A DNA stretch of 64,000 nucleotides, from contig NC_083596.1 of NCBI RefSeq assembly GCF_027579695.1, positions 13,682,798-13,746,797 on the forward strand. The letters are read 5' to 3'. The DNA comes from Neoarius graeffei. Its lineage: Eukaryota; Chordata; Actinopteri; Siluriformes; Ariidae. The position numbers were made by a program, and so were the translations under genes. The notes beneath the pieces are model-generated. The model had not been told where the DNA came from, ran no database searches, and saw only the letters and a program-made list of their open reading frames with translations. Position 1 is the first letter of the stretch. Each line of letters starts with the position of its first letter. Below, piece after piece: positions 9,080-20,995 of the stretch.

Positions 9080-11173
9080 ATGGCTCCTGAAGTCATGGCT
9101 GAGCTTCGTGATTGGCTATTTCTTCTCCTTCTGTGCCTCACGCTATTGGCCGAAGTGCTGCAGTGTGCTGCAAATGCCTCGCAAGGAATGGATACAGAGA
9201 GGGACATAGTGTGTCCCTCTGTGTGCCGCTGTGATGAAGACTTTATTTACTGCAATGACCGTGGTCTAAGTGCTATCCCACCACTCCCCCCATCAGCCTC
9301 CATTCTTTATCTTCAAAACAATCACATAGATAATGCAGGACTTCCCACATCCTTGGAGTACCTCACGACTGTGGAGGTTATATATCTCTATGATAATGAG
9401 CTGGATGACTTTCCCATGCACCTACCACCCTCATTACGGGAACTTCATCTCCAAGACAACAACATCCGGGTGTTACCACGGGCTGCATTAGCCAGGTTGC
9501 CTCTCCTGGAGAAGTTGCATTTAGATGACAACTCAGTGTCCACAGTTAGTATAGAAGACCAGGCTTTTGCAGACAATCCTCGTCTTCGTCTGCTCTTCCT
9601 TTCCAGAAACCACCTTTCTAGCATTCCCTCAGGGCTTCCAGCCTCACTTGAGGAGCTCCGCTTAGATGATAATCGTATCTCAACAATTCCCACGCATGCC
9701 TTCCGAGGTTTATCTTCTCTGCGCCGTCTTGTCTTGGATGGTAACCTTCTGGCCAATCAGCGCATTGCAGATGACACCTTCTCACGCCTCTCAAACCTCA
9801 CTGAACTGTCTTTAGTGCGGAACTCCCTTCAAACTCCACCTCTCAATTTACCTAGTGCACACCTGCAAAGACTCTCTCTCCAGGACAATGCCCTGATCCA
9901 CATGCCACGGGGCTCCCTTGATGGAATGCGTAGTCTTCAGAGGCTGGACCTTTCCGGGAACAACCTGACCACACTTCCCAGAGGCTTGTTCCGGGACTTG
10001 GAGAGCTTGGGGCAGTTGCTTGTGCGTGGCAACCCTTGGCACTGTGGATGCAATCTGCGCTGGCTGTACGACTGGCTGGAAGCCAAAGGGAACACTATTA
10101 CAGTCCGAGGACTAGCTTGCCAATCTCCAGAGCGAGTGCGCGACATGCCACTAAGGGAACTTACTAGCCAAATGGATGAGTGTGAATTGGCAGCTGCTGG
10201 AGGTGGGGGGATAGGTGGAGTGGGTTCACCAGGTGGGGGAGGTACTACTGGCAATAGAATGGGTGGAGCAGGAGTCAGTTCCACAACTCTGTCCCCTCCA
10301 CAGGGATCCCTGTTCACGCTGCGGTCCAAGCGACCAGGTCTGGGGTTTCCAGACAAAGGCTTGGACTACACACTTGGCAGCAGTGGTGTGGGCAAGAACC
10401 TGGCCCTGAATGTAAAGCCACTATCCCATGATAGCGTCAGGGTCACATGGAGTGTGGCTCAAACATCATCATCTTTCAGGCTTAGTTGGCTCCGTCTGGG
10501 GACTACTGCTGCAATGGGTTCCATTACTGAGACTCTAGTGAGGGGTGACCGAAGAGAGTATCTGCTTACTGCCCTCCAGCCAGCATCCAGCTACATCATC
10601 TGCATGGTGCCCCTAGCCTCTGGCACTGGGAACAAAGGCAGTATGTCTGGAAGGAACACAGACACAGATGAGGCTCCAGTGTGTGCAAAGGCTGAGACAT
10701 CCGATCCCAACCTGTCTGATGTTGACCAAGGGGAGAATCAGGGCTCGGAGCACATCACCTCACTTCCACTCGCTGGGATTATTGGTGGAGCCACTGCGCT
10801 AGTCTCTCTGACACTTATTCTTGGAATATTCTGCTGGTATGTTCATCGCTCCAGACGCTTTTCCTCAAGAGATCACTATAGCCGCAGTAGCTCACGCAAA
10901 AGCAAGCATTATGATGACTACATTGAATCAGGCACTAAAAAAGATACCACCATCCTGGAGATCCGAGGACCTGGATTCCAGATGACACCAATGGCTGCCA
11001 GAGAGACACTGCAGCCCAAGCCAGTACAGGAAGACTACATAATACACACAATCTTCCCTTCCAATGGCACAGGTCTATACAAACCGTCCCACCACACAAC
11101 TAATGCAGGCTATGGCACAAACCGTGGCTATAGAGAAGGAGGTATTCCAGATATAGATTACTCTTACACGTGA
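9080..11173 (+). CDS. flrt1: FLRT1, fibronectin leucine-rich transmembrane protein
   Basis: Single-exon gene of 697 codons for a type I membrane adhesion protein; FLRTs bind latrophilins and UNC5 through the LRRs and FGF receptors through the FNIII domain. Seen in order: signal peptide (about 1-31); LRRNT with C45, C49, C51, C58; about ten LRRs (75-318); LRRCT with C322, C324, C347, C368; a glycine-rich linker (372-398); FNIII (about 438-540); TM segment (562-588); a 109-residue tail ending [10 protein letters not shown]. Blocks [16 protein letters not shown] and ESGTKKD match FLRT1 better than FLRT2 or FLRT3. Sequons lie at N32, N239 and N295. The start at 9080 has A at -3; Met6 (9095) is also possible and aligns with the MDLRDWLFL of human FLRT1. 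It is slightly longer than the human protein, mainly through the linker. Fish may have two flrt1 copies; which this is cannot be told. Confidence 0.96.
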   Translation: MAPEVMAELRDWLFLLLLCLTLLAEVLQCAANASQGMDTERDIVCPSVCRCDEDFIYCNDRGLSAIPPLPPSASILYLQNNHIDNAGLPTSLEYLTTVEVIYLYDNELDDFPMHLPPSLRELHLQDNNIRVLPRAALARLPLLEKLHLDDNSVSTVSIEDQAFADNPRLRLLFLSRNHLSSIPSGLPASLEELRLDDNRISTIPTHAFRGLSSLRRLVLDGNLLANQRIADDTFSRLSNLTELSLVRNSLQTPPLNLPSAHLQRLSLQDNALIHMPRGSLDGMRSLQRLDLSGNNLTTLPRGLFRDLESLGQLLVRGNPWHCGCNLRWLYDWLEAKGNTITVRGLACQSPERVRDMPLRELTSQMDECELAAAGGGGIGGVGSPGGGGTTGNRMGGAGVSSTTLSPPQGSLFTLRSKRPGLGFPDKGLDYTLGSSGVGKNLALNVKPLSHDSVRVTWSVAQTSSSFRLSWLRLGTTAAMGSITETLVRGDRREYLLTALQPASSYIICMVPLASGTGNKGSMSGRNTDTDEAPVCAKAETSDPNLSDVDQGENQGSEHITSLPLAGIIGGATALVSLTLILGIFCWYVHRSRRFSSRDHYSRSSSRKSKHYDDYIESGTKKDTTILEIRGPGFQMTPMAARETLQPKPVQEDYIIHTIFPSNGTGLYKPSHHTTNAGYGTNRGYREGGIPDIDYSYT

Positions 11174-12305
11174 TAAGCCTGATTTAGTGAACACTATTAA
11201 AAATATGGTACTGGATAGATGCACATTTTTTAGCTGCATGGGGTCTACACAACCCCGTTGTGCCTTCTGTCTCCATTCCAACCTAGCCTGCTGTTCATGG
11301 CACCAAGGAAGCTCTAAATCGACCTGAATGCCTACTAAGAACCTGATTTCTGTGTTTGGCACCAGGAAGTGGCTATACCATTTTAAGCAGTGATTCCAAC
11401 TGGCATTTTCACTCCCCCCAGTGTAACCTGGTGTGTCCTCAGCATCACCGCTTTATCCTTGGATCCCTCAATGAGGTGGATTCAAGGGCGGTACAAACTG
11501 TATTTTACACAGAGATTCGTTCTATTTAGAGCTCAAATCATATGTGATATGGATAAATGGCACTTACTGAAACGAGAACAAATTTGTATGTAAACCTTCA
11601 TCTCCTGTGACTCTAACTGTTAGCTGCCCAACTCCTTCATAGCGTTGCTCCTGACATGATGTGGAGGAGTACAGTACTGGCTAGAGTGGCTAGAAAGAGA
11701 GAGAACACCATGGTGGATAAGGATTTCTCAAAATCCACTGCTGTACAGGGAATCAAAAGATATTTTGGCAGTGCAGCTCTTCGGGGACTATAAGCTTGCT
11801 GCAACAAACATGGCCTACCATTTTGGTTCCGGTTTTCATAAGCAACTTTGGACTTGGACACCTGGTGTAGGATTTTATGGGCGAGTATATGGAGTTACAA
11901 TCCGTGGTCGTGAATAGTGCTGCACACTAGTTTTAAACACCTCAAAATGATCTTGATATGGTAGCAAGTTTCTTGGTCTCTGGGTCCTTTTAACATGGAG
12001 TTATGGGGAAACGTGATCTGTAAGGTTCAATTTGACTGAAATTTTTTTAAAAAGAAAATCGCAAGACTATTATAAATATTGAACACAGGCAAGGTGTGTA
12101 GATATTTGAATCCAACACAAGACTTTTGGAAGTGAAAGTGAAGTGTGCAAACATATTGTGTTCCAGACTTGTTCTGTATTATTATTTTTTTTTTCTGTAA
12201 GTTTATTTATCCCATACTGCTGTCTTTTTTGGTTTATATCTGTTCTATGGTTTAAGTAATCTGTTTAGATAGAACTCAGTCAGTCCTGCTGCTGGTGACA
12301 TTAAA
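11174..12305 (+). other. flrt1: flrt1 3' UTR (probable)
   Basis: Non-coding sequence after the flrt1 stop with no transposon insertion. An ATTAAA at 12300-12305 is a possible polyadenylation signal; the true 3' end may be elsewhere. Confidence 0.4.
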
Positions 12306-13159
12306 AACACTGTGGATTTGCCCTGTAAAGATGACGGATTATTTTGTGTTAAATTAATTGCCATTTTATCACTATGAACGCTCCGCCTGACCAATTATAC
12401 CCCAAAACTTTACTATCGTTCGAGTCAGATCCTCCCCTAAATCGATCAGTGTGACTTATTCACTCTACCCCAAAAAGAAATGAGTATTGATAATATTCCT
12501 GTTAATGAAAACGCGCTAAGATGGCCCTCAAACTCTTAACAAGTCTCCTGATCTGAGGTCAGTTTTAATGCATTTAATATTAGTGAAGGGAAGCTGATTC
12601 TATCTCAGCACAAAAGAAAAGGGCCACCTCTACCCAATAACGTTTCTCCTGGAAATGGAGTCCGTTCAGTGTCTGGTGGGCACATGGGCAGGACATCAAG
12701 CTGACACTTTCCTGTGTGATTACTCACTATAATTCATTTGGCTCCCCAAACCCAGCTGTAGTAGATAAGGTTGCTATCAACTCCAAATAGATATAGCTGT
12801 AAATTAGAGGTAGTGTTGAATGAAATGAAAGATAACAAAGAGAAGGCATACAAACCGTAACACTGTGGACCTACACTGTGGGAGAACAGGGCACTTGTTG
12901 CATGAATCTGACAGATATATATTTATTATTTCTTTTTCTTTTCTTTTTTTCTTTACACATCTTTCATGGATGTAAGGGAAGTAGGAAATGTGTCAGTCGG
13001 AGTTATTCATTTTCTGTATATTCTAAACAGGCTGTGTTCACACGTGAAGAGAGTATTTTTGTCCTCTGTGTGTCTACATGAATACACGTCACCTCTTCAT
13101 TTATTTTCCTTTCCTTCTCTTCACCTTCAAACTGAACTCAATATCTCTTTGTCCTGCCC
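12306..13159. other. no recognised feature, repeat-poor
   Basis: No ORF or repeat recognised. Part of an insertion-free block around flrt1 that may hold regulatory sequence. Confidence 0.4.
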
Positions 13160-13420
13160 CCTTTCCTTTCCACTTTGTCCCTTTTCTTTTCTTTTCTTTT
13201 CTTTTCTTTTCTTTTCCTTTCCTTTCCATTTCTTTCTGCTGTCACTTTTCTTTTTAGGACCCGAGCACCAGAGGTGCAACTCTAGGGGACACCTAGGAGT
13301 GCTAAAGCCCTATTGTTTTGTTTTTCTTTTCTTTTCTTTTTTTGTTCTTTTCTGTTCCTTTCTGCTCTGTCCTTTTTCTTTTCTTTTCTTTTCCTCTTCT
13401 ATTCCCCTCAAGGAAAGGAT
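13160..13420. repeat. CTTTT-rich low-complexity tract
   Basis: (CTTTT)n and CCTTT units around 13180-13230 and 13320-13400, separated by about 60 bp of unique sequence. Confidence 0.85.
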
Positions 13421-13740
13421 TTTAACATTTAATGTTTAAAAGATGGAAGCAAAATTAAATTCACCTGTCAAGTATATCTGGCTCGTCTGTCACTGTATTT
13501 GACATTACAACATAATAGAATGTTGGGCTTTTTTTTTTTTGTGGAAAGTGGAAATTGAACATGGTACATAGAAATTACAGGCCTGATCGCACTATTTTCA
13601 TGTTGCTGTTCCTCTTTTTTGTCAGATCATACTGTGTATGGTTATTGCTAATATCATAGCTCCTACTGAAAAAAACAAACAAAACATCTTTCTTTAGCAA
13701 AAGACTGCTCAATATTTTAATGATTACTATTATTCATATG
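13421..13740. other. no recognised feature
   Basis: AT-rich, with a T run near 13530. Confidence 0.4.
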
Positions 13741-14115
13741 GGGCGGCACGGTGGTGTAGTGGTTAGCGCTGTCGCCTCACAGCAAGAAGGTCCGGGTTCG
13801 AGCCCCGTGGCCGGCGAGGGCCTTTCTGTGCGGAGTTTGCATGTTCTCCCCGTGGGTTTCCTCCGGGTGCTCCGGTTTCCCCCACAGTCCAAAGACATGC
13901 AGGTTAGGTTAACTGGTGACTCTAAATTGACCGTAGGTGTGAATGTGAGTGTGAATGGTTGTCTGTGTCTATGTGTCAGCCCTGTGATGACCTGGCGACT
14001 TGTCCAGGGTGTACCCCGCCTTTCGCCCGTAGTCAGCTGGGATAGGCTCCAGCTTGCCTGCGACCCTGTAGAACAGGATAAAGCGGCTAGAGATAATGAG
14101 ATGAGATGAGATGAG
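13741..14115 (+). mobile_element. Mermaid-type V-SINE, full length
   Basis: Complete head and tail; GTAGAACAGGATAAAG variant with (ATGAG)n end. The V-core region lacks the eleven bases TGTCCGCGTGG present in most copies. No clear target duplication. Confidence 0.93.
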
Positions 14116-14310
14116 ACTAATTGGGGAAGCCATGGCCTAATGGTTAAAGAAACAGCTTTGGGACCAAAAGGTTGCTGGTTTGATTCCCTGGACTAGCAGG
14201 ATTGGCTTAAGTGCCCTTGAGCAAGGCACCTAACCCCCAACTGCTCTGGCAAGAGTGGTGGCGTACCTTGTGTCTGATTAGTCAAAGAAAAAACAATGAT
14301 GTGATTATCA
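14116..14310 (+). mobile_element. tRNA-derived SINE, other family, copy 1
   Basis: A box CATGGCCTAATGGTTAAAG and B box GGTTTGATTCC, followed by AGTGCCCTTGAGCAAGGCAC and CCCCCAACTGCTCTGG. It abuts the preceding Mermaid copy. A minus-strand relative lies at 61986-62175. Confidence 0.75.
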
Positions 14311-15960
14311 GTTCGGGCATTGAACCTGACTGACTGACTATTATAAAAACCTACTTAACAGGTGAGTGTAGTACAACAAGCTTCAGTTCTGACTAAAATC
14401 CTTATCACAGAGAACCTGCCTTGCACATGAAAGAGACGCCTTTGCAAAATCTCATCTTTCCTTCGTCACACACTTTTTTCTATTGCCTTTGATGTATTAC
14501 CGTTCCTTCGCTTTGACATTGCTGAATGTGGCACAAGGGTGCAAGCATGTTTTCGTATGTTTATTTTGTAAATATGTAAGGAAGCATATTGTTATGTTGT
14601 GTCTAGGTGGGGTCGAGGTGTTTGAAGCATATGGGGTCAGTCGTGGTTTTTCTTTTGTCTTTTTTTAAAACCATCTGCAGATTCTGCACCTCCTGCTGAC
14701 ACGGACCAGCAGTTGTTCCACCTGCAGCCCATTTGCACAGATGTCTCCATACACACACAAATACGCACAGTGCCAAACTCAGCTATAAGCCACACACATT
14801 CATAGTGCTACTGTCTCACTCCTGAGACGAAGCCCTCACTTCCGTACTTTCTAAAAATAACACTATTTTCGTTGTTTACGCTCACAATATAATGCCACTA
14901 TTACACTGCAGTGCAAAGGGGTTTAGCTGAGGTCTCCATTTTCCTCCTGTCTCTTCATGCCCTTTTATTTTCTTCGGGGGTTTTTTTAACCTCTTCATAT
15001 CTGCTTGTCCTTATTTATCTCTATCATTGTCTGTTTCCGTAACGTTCCCTTAGGTGCCACCATCAGCTTGTTCTGATCATCATCTCTTCAGAGTTATAAT
15101 CATCAGCCTTGTCGATGAAGAGTTATAGCACTTTCAATCTGTCTAAGTGATGTAGTCTGTCTGCAATGACATCATACCGATGAAGGCTACAGTACTTATG
15201 CAGAGCTTGACGAGCCGTCATAAGGACGTCACATCACACGCTTCAAGGTCTGGTTTTAATTCACACTGGTATAGAATCGTTTTACAACCACTAGAGTCAA
15301 TCTGCCTGTAAAACAACCATGCAGTATGGGTCCCAGACTATAGTACCCAGCATCAGCAGAGATACCAAAGTGTGCTTGCGTGGTGAAGGTGCCGTTCTAT
15401 CAAACCTACGGAGCAGCTGTTAAGTCAAAATAGCTACTCGGTAATACAACGCCATTTTGTGCAAAGAATGCAATCCATCACAGGGACATAAGGAGCAAAG
15501 ATGCAATGCCATCTGCCAGTATAGCGAAAACCATAATCGTTAAAGGCAATGAAATGAAACCTATCATTTGGAAATGACTAGGCAAGGTTGCGTTTGGCTG
15601 GACCAGTCTGCCATTGGACTTTTAAGAAATCATTCACTGTAGCAGTCATAAGCAAACAGAGGAACTTGAGAAGCATCAACGCTACATGTACTGTTTTTTT
15701 CCTGAGCCATATTCTGACAAATCACTTTTACTGGATAACTGGCTCCATTTTCCAACTGTAGCTCCTTGTTTTCTAAGTTTATGGATGGATTACTAGTCCA
15801 CATCCTAGGTGTATGTATGCTAATGCCTGGTGAACATTTGAACAATACGGGTCAGTCAGTGAGTGCCTCGACAGTACAACGAAAAGAATTATTAGAGTGT
15901 TTTCTGTCAAAGAAATATATTTTTTCATGCTATAAATCATGACTGACCAAGTGACACAAC
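14311..15960. other. repeat-poor intergenic or intronic sequence
   Basis: About 1.65 kb without a recognised transposon. Short ORFs on both strands resemble no known protein. It could contain non-coding exons or regulatory elements. Confidence 0.4.
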
Positions 15961-16035
15961 TTAAAGTGCTAGTCTTACGAAAATGACATCACTCCTGGAA
16001 ATTATACCTTATAGAACTAGACATGTTAAATAGTT

Positions 16036-16413
16036 CTCATCTCATCTCATTATCTGTAGCCGCTTTATCCTGTCCTACAGGGTCGCAGGCAAGCTGGAGC
16101 CTATCCCAGCTGACTACGGGCGAAAGGCGGGGTGCACCCTGGACAAGTCGCCAGGTCATCACAGGGCTGACACATAGACACAGACAACCATTCACACTCA
16201 CATTCACACCTACGGTCAATTTAGAGTCACCAGTTAACCTAACCTGCATGTCTTTGGACTGTGGGGGAAACCGGAGCACCCGGAGGAAACCCACGCAGAC
16301 ATGGGGAGAACATGCAAACTCCGCACAGAAAGGCCCTCGCCGGCCACGGGGCTCGAACCCGGACCTTCTTGCTGTGAGGCGACAGCGCTAACCACTACAC
16401 CACCGTGCCGCCC
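16036..16413 (-). mobile_element. Mermaid-type V-SINE, full length
   Basis: Perfect 12-bp duplications TGTTAAATAGTT at 16024-16035 and 16414-16425. Variant GTAGGACAGGATAAAG, shared only with the neighbouring copy at 16614-16994. Inserted in the Kolobok element. Confidence 0.96.
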
Positions 16414-16613
16414 TGTTAAATAGTTTACTGTCTAAATTGTATTTTAATACGAGACCTGGAACATGTTCTATTTAGCCGGTAAAGTGTGACTCTTTGAGTC
16501 CACCATTACACAAATCCATTCCTGGTAAGTTATTGTTAATTCAAAGGAAGTGACATCATATGTGCAACGCTTGAAAGTTCATGGCATTTCTGGCTTCATC
16601 TGCCTTGCAAAAT

Positions 16614-16994
16614 CTCATCTCATCTCATTATCTCTAGCCACTTTATCCTGTCCTACAGGGTCGCAGGCAAGCTGGAGCCTATCCCAGCTGACTACGGGCG
16701 AGAGGCGGGGTACACCCTGGACAAGTCGCCAGGTCATCACAGGGCTGACACATAGACACAGACAACCATTCACACTCACATTCACACCTACGGTCAATTT
16801 AGAGTCACCAGTTACCCTAACCTGCATGTCTTTGGACTGTGGGGGAAACCGGAGCACCCGGAGGAAACCCACGCGGACACGGGGAGAACATGCAAACTCC
16901 GCACAGAAAGGCCCTCGCTGGCCACGGGGCTCGAACCCGGACCTTCTTGCTGTGAGGCGACAGCGCTAACCACTACACCACCGTGCCGCCCACT
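16614..16994 (-). mobile_element. Mermaid-type V-SINE, full length
   Basis: Flanked by TTGCAAAAT (16605-16613 and 16995-17003). Same GTAGGACAGG variant and orientation as the copy 200 bp to the left, but with separate target duplications, so it is a separate insertion. Confidence 0.95.
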
Positions 16995-17055
16995 TTGCAA
17001 AATGTCGGATGTTTTTAACGATTTTTTAATTCCAAAACAAAATTAAAATCAAAGC

Positions 17056-17309
17056 ATGCCTCCTCCTAAGAAGTGTGTTGTTCAAGGCTGTTCAAGTGTA
17101 GCTGATAAAAAAAAAAAAGCAGAATTTCAATCCATTATAGCCCAAAGTCGGCAGGGCACTTACAGAATGAACGGGTTCGATTTGTATGGACAAAGAGACG
17201 TAACTTCAAGCTGACAGGACAGTTTGGTGTCTGCTCTATACATTTTGTAAAGCAAATTTACATAGAAGGATTTGAGCAATGTCTGGTACACGGAGCAGTT
17301 CCTAAATAG
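17056..17309 (+). pseudogene. THAP-domain fragment of a Kolobok-type transposase
   Basis: From ATG at 17056 the frame reads MPPPKKCVVQGCSSV, the first cysteine pair of a THAP zinc finger. After a one-base frame change near 17160 it continues as VRFVWTKRRNFKLTG, FGVCSIHF and HGAVPK to a stop at 17307-17309. The order C-x4-C, VCSxHF, then AVP is that of THAP (C2CH) DNA-binding domains, which in Kolobok and P transposases recognise the element ends. The invariant Trp is present in FVWTK. No catalytic domain follows. The shift plus the missing downstream part make it a dead fragment. Confidence 0.8.
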
Positions 17310-17709
17310 AAGTCAGAAGCACCGTCTCAAAGAGCTCGCCGCCGCACAGGAAGTGTCGAGCTTGTGTTTAGCCTGTTGCTTGAATTTATTAGTTGTCCTT
17401 AGTTAGATAAATCAATAACGTTCTAAGGTCGTTTCTATGTGGCCGAATATAATACGGCAGACAATTACTGATCTAAAAGCAAACCAAAACATGCTTATTC
17501 ACTCTGAGTCACTTCTTTTTCATCCTTGTTGTCATAGAGTTTTACAGAAGAAGGCATTGGCGTATATGGCGTCACACATGCAGCGCTGCTGACCAATAAA
17601 TCGCTGCGATCTAATAGCGGACAAACTTTTAGTGATTTTTGGAACAGAATTCAGATGCAAAAAATTTCTTTTTCAAACCAATTTTTTATTTATCGGTGAA
17701 CTCTATCTA

Positions 17710-18532
17710 TACTCAACAAAAATAAAAACTTTACACTCGTTTCAAAGTCAATAATTTGAACATTTCGGAAAATAGGTTTGAAATAACGATTGTATTCAAT
17801 TATCTTGTCATTAAAGATGCTATAGCATACAGATCATGTTTGTCATGGAATCGGTTCCACCGGAAATGCGACGACAATGTCCATGATCAAAAACTGTGAG
17901 TCACAACTTAATGAAATCATGTCAATATCGGGTGTGTCCTCCATGGGCGTTCACAACTGCGATACAACGTCTCCTCATGGATTGGATGATGCGTCTGAAC
18001 ACAGCTTGGGGAATGCGCCGCCATATTTGTACCAACATGGCACCAAGCTCCTGCAAGTTCTGTGGAGGGTTCCTTACGGTCGGCTGTGGTGCCAGTTTGA
18101 TGGAGACGTGTCTGGAGATTATGGATGGTCTGTCGACTGCATCCCATAACCCTCGCAACGTCAGTGACGGATGTTCCCGTATTCAGCATGCCAATGGCAC
18201 GTTCACGCTGAATGTTTGACAGTCGTGGCATTGCAAATTAACGAATAATTAACCATCAAACCTTGTTTTTCTGAGATGACACTCTACTCTGCTACCGTGA
18301 GATCAACTGTACGTGTATCAATAGGTCACGTCACTTGTGTCACGTGGAAACCTGATTTTAGCGTGCAGTGCTCTCGCACGTGCTACGTAGGCCCGACCAG
18401 TAGAATGAATGTGTGACGTAATGCCCTTGACAATGCATTTAACCATAATCACAACAAGAACTCTTTCAAGAAAAGTTTCTAAACACTATTTGAAAAATAA
18501 TGAGTGTCAAGTTTTTATTTTTGCTGAGTATA
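17710..18532 (-). mobile_element. Tc1-like deletion derivative
   Basis: Inverted ends TACTCAACAAAAATAAAAAC and GTTTTTATTTTTGCTGAGTA sit at TA sites. At about 820 bp it is roughly half an intact Tc1. It holds the first and last parts of a transposase joined without the catalytic core. Confidence 0.88.
17922..18231 (-). pseudogene. Tc1-like transposase, N-terminus joined to C-terminus
   Basis: Minus-strand frame from 18231 gives the N-terminal helix-turn-helix: MPRLSNIQRERAIGML, DVARVMGCSRQTIHNLQTRL and TGTTADR. The next 150 bp, read in another frame to 17922, give the last residues of the same kind of protein: QELGAMLVQIWRRIPQ, RIIQSMRRRCIAVV and NAHGGHTRY. The central region with the DDE triad is missing, so the element depended on transposase from elsewhere. 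The deletion joint lies close to 18070. Confidence 0.82.
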
Positions 18533-18591
18533 TTTGAACATACCACACACAGAAAACCCGGGATGTCATTTTCATAAGACTAGCACTTTAA

Positions 18592-18702
18592 ATGACAATC
18601 AGTCTTAGTGTAAAAATATTACATATGTTGGCTTTTGCCAATATGTTTATCCAAACTGACCAACAATTGAGGCAGAGTCCAACTTGAAAAACTTCATCGC
18701 TG
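18592..18702. other. no recognised feature
   Basis: Short unique stretch after the Kolobok end. Confidence 0.4.
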
Positions 18703-18868
18703 GGGACATGAGTGGTGGCTTAGCTCTTAAGGCTCTAGGCTACTCATTGTGAGGTTATGACTTCAAATCCCAGCACTGCCAAGCTGCCACTGCTACCCTT
18801 GAGCAAAGTGCTTAACCCTCAACTGCTGAGCTCAATTGTAAGTCATGTTGGATAAAAGCAGCAGTCCA
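18703..18868 (+). mobile_element. SINE-like repeat, diverged
   Basis: AGTGGTGGCTTAGCTCTTAA resembles a tRNA A box; it is followed by CTTCAAATCCCAGCACTGCC and CCCTTGAGCAAAGTGCTTAA, a body common in fish SINEs. No duplications seen; an old copy. A related minus-strand fragment is at 43262-43385. Confidence 0.6.
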
Positions 18869-19035
18869 GTGGCCTCCATTGTAGTCCTGGGATTTAAATT
18901 CAAAACCTTCTAGCGTTCTATTTTAGACTCTAAGTGAAATACGTATAACCGGATATGATTATTCAGAATGAACAGATAATGTGTTTAAACACACATATGA
19001 ATAGGAGGTGCACTATTCTTTTTTTTTTCTCACAA

Positions 19036-19345
19036 TAAAGCCTCGGTCACAACCGGCCGTACGTGCTCCTACGGCCGGTCTACGTGCAAAAATCGCAAGA
19101 AACGCACGGAAGGCGCGCATGTGACGTGCTGATTTTCGAGCCGTAGACTGGCCGCAGACCGGCTGCAGAGGTTCTTTGTCATGTCAAACAAACTCTACGG
19201 GCGCTTACGTTTTTTTCAGGTTGCCAGACAAACTTACGGCCAACGCGCGTCTTTCTCCAGGAACAAAAAAAACCGCAGCGATTTGGGAAACGCCAAAAAT
19301 CGCACGGCCAAAAAATCGTACGTCCAGTTGTGACCTAGGCTTTAG
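19036..19345. mobile_element. GC-rich MITE of about 310 bp
   Basis: Inverted ends AAAGCCTCGGTCACAAC and GTTGTGACCTAGGCTTT enclose a GC-rich body with many CGTACG-like motifs, unlike the AT-rich surroundings. Target duplication unclear. Confidence 0.75.
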
Positions 19346-20220
19346 TGACCTAGGTCCTAAGCTTGTAGGACGAAGAAAGACATCTTCATTAATGTGAACG
19401 TGCACAGCTGCGCGATACATTTACAGAGCTCATTCATCCTTAGTCACTGCCTGGTCATGACCATGGTAGTTTTTGCTATTTATGCTGCTAATTTGTTTAT
19501 ATTTGAGGCTATGGCACTAGGTTCATTATAAAATATCATGGACAGTTGCAAAAAAAATTAATAACTGCACAAGCAGGTTGAAGAAAAACAGTTGTGTGTA
19601 TATTTCTAGTCAGAACCAATTATGAACTAGAGTGACGTCGTTGAGTTTGAGGAACTGTCAGAGTCACAGACCATGCTGACAGTCGTGGTGTTTTCAGTAT
19701 TTTCTTGGTTTTTATTTTATTTTTTTATATTTTTATTTTTTTCCCAGTGGCATAGTGCTGGTTCATATTTAATTTAAAAAAATTTAAAATTAAAATAAAT
19801 AAAAGACCCTTCCAGTATAGGTCACGTACACTTAAGGTGACGCAGGTAGTGTCATAGTGTTATGCCCGTACTCAAGTCCCACCGCCCCTTTGTTAGATAA
19901 ATGAATAAATCCTAAGTTTTCACAAGGCCAATATGTTGAGGCTTGATGAACCGGTCCTCTGCTGTCACTGCTTCCTATATGTGTCCTGTGTCCTGTGGGA
20001 GGCTTTAGAACTACTGTCTCATCACTGTCTTTGCAGAATGGCTGGACACAGCAAAATGTATGCTGCCGCCCTTCCTAAAACAGAAAAGAAAATTCCTGGA
20101 GGATATGATGTACCAGTTATTTTAGTTTTATTGCCCCATTCCTAAAGATACAATCCAACACTGACTGTTAAGTGTAATGGGATTTTTTTTTTGTCTACCT
20201 TGCCAGAAAGAAACAAATAA
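19346..20220. other. no recognised feature
   Basis: A 35-codon frame after a possible splice acceptor at 20035 (MAGHSKMYAAALPKTEKK) matches nothing I know. Otherwise AT-rich. Confidence 0.4.
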
Positions 20221-20221
20221 G

Positions 20222-20222
<1 letters not shown>

Positions 20223-20282
<60 letters not shown>
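20223..20282. repeat. (TA)n microsatellite
   Basis: Uninterrupted TA dinucleotides, about 30 units. Confidence 0.97.
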
Positions 20283-20285
<3 letters not shown>

Positions 20286-20795
20286 CCCTCTACCAATTTT
20301 TGTACATTGCTGCTTTTGAAAACAGGGCTCTCTTCTTTTTCTTCTGTTGGACTGGCTGATTTATGACTCAAAAAGAAGGGAAAAAAAGACTATTTTGTAT
20401 AAAGTATGTTTTTTTTTAATGTGATTAAAAAGAGATGTACTGAAACTGGCTCTGTTTTTTTCCCATTCATTCGGAGTGCTTTAAATTCTGTTTTCTTTAT
20501 ATGCTTCTGTCTCTTTCTCTTCCACACATAATTCGTAATTCTCCGTCCTCTGTTACATACTGTCACTAACACAGAATACAGAGTGATGACTGATACAGAG
20601 CATAAAAGATTTAAACTTGTTTTCAATTATTTATCACGACCATGTCATGGACCACTGTGACACAATATTTGAAATATGAAATTAAAAATCCTGTTGGAAA
20701 AATGAGGCAAATGGATATATAATAACCTGCGTGTTGAGACACATTTAGAATTCATCTTTCATTTTCACCAATTCATCTTTATCTGATTCAGCCCA

Positions 20796-20826
<31 letters not shown>

Positions 20827-20984
20827 GTTGTTTTACTGTCCCTGTAAGGACCTTCCATTAACAATATTACTGCCGCTAATTAATCCGATACCTACACTTC
20901 GATCTAACACTAACCTTAACCTCAGTAAGTGAAAGGAAAACTTTTATTTTTTAAATGAATGCTACCATTTTGGTTTCTACAGAA
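20283..20984. other. no recognised feature
   Basis: Contains a short (CA)n at about 20797-20821. No gene recognised. Confidence 0.4.
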
Positions 20985-20995
20985 TACTGCATTTT

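Larger units (their letters stand above)
15961..18591 (+). mobile_element. Kolobok-type transposon, split by three insertions
   Basis: Ends are near-perfect inverted repeats: AGTGCTAGTCTTACGAAAAT after TTAA (15961-15964), and a matching ATTTTCATAAGACTAGCACT before TTAA (18588-18591). It encodes a THAP domain (17056-17309); THAP plus TTAA target duplications is the signature of Kolobok. Two Mermaid SINEs and a Tc1-like deletion derivative sit inside. Without them it is about 1 kb, so it lacks most of the transposase. Confidence 0.85.

Noticed and set aside
9445-10356. Minus-strand ORFs inside flrt1
   Set aside because: Shadows of the flrt1 coding frame.
20037-20145. Small ORF MAGHSKMYAAALPKTEKK after a possible splice acceptor
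   Set aside because: No known family, no donor, AT-rich context; probably chance.
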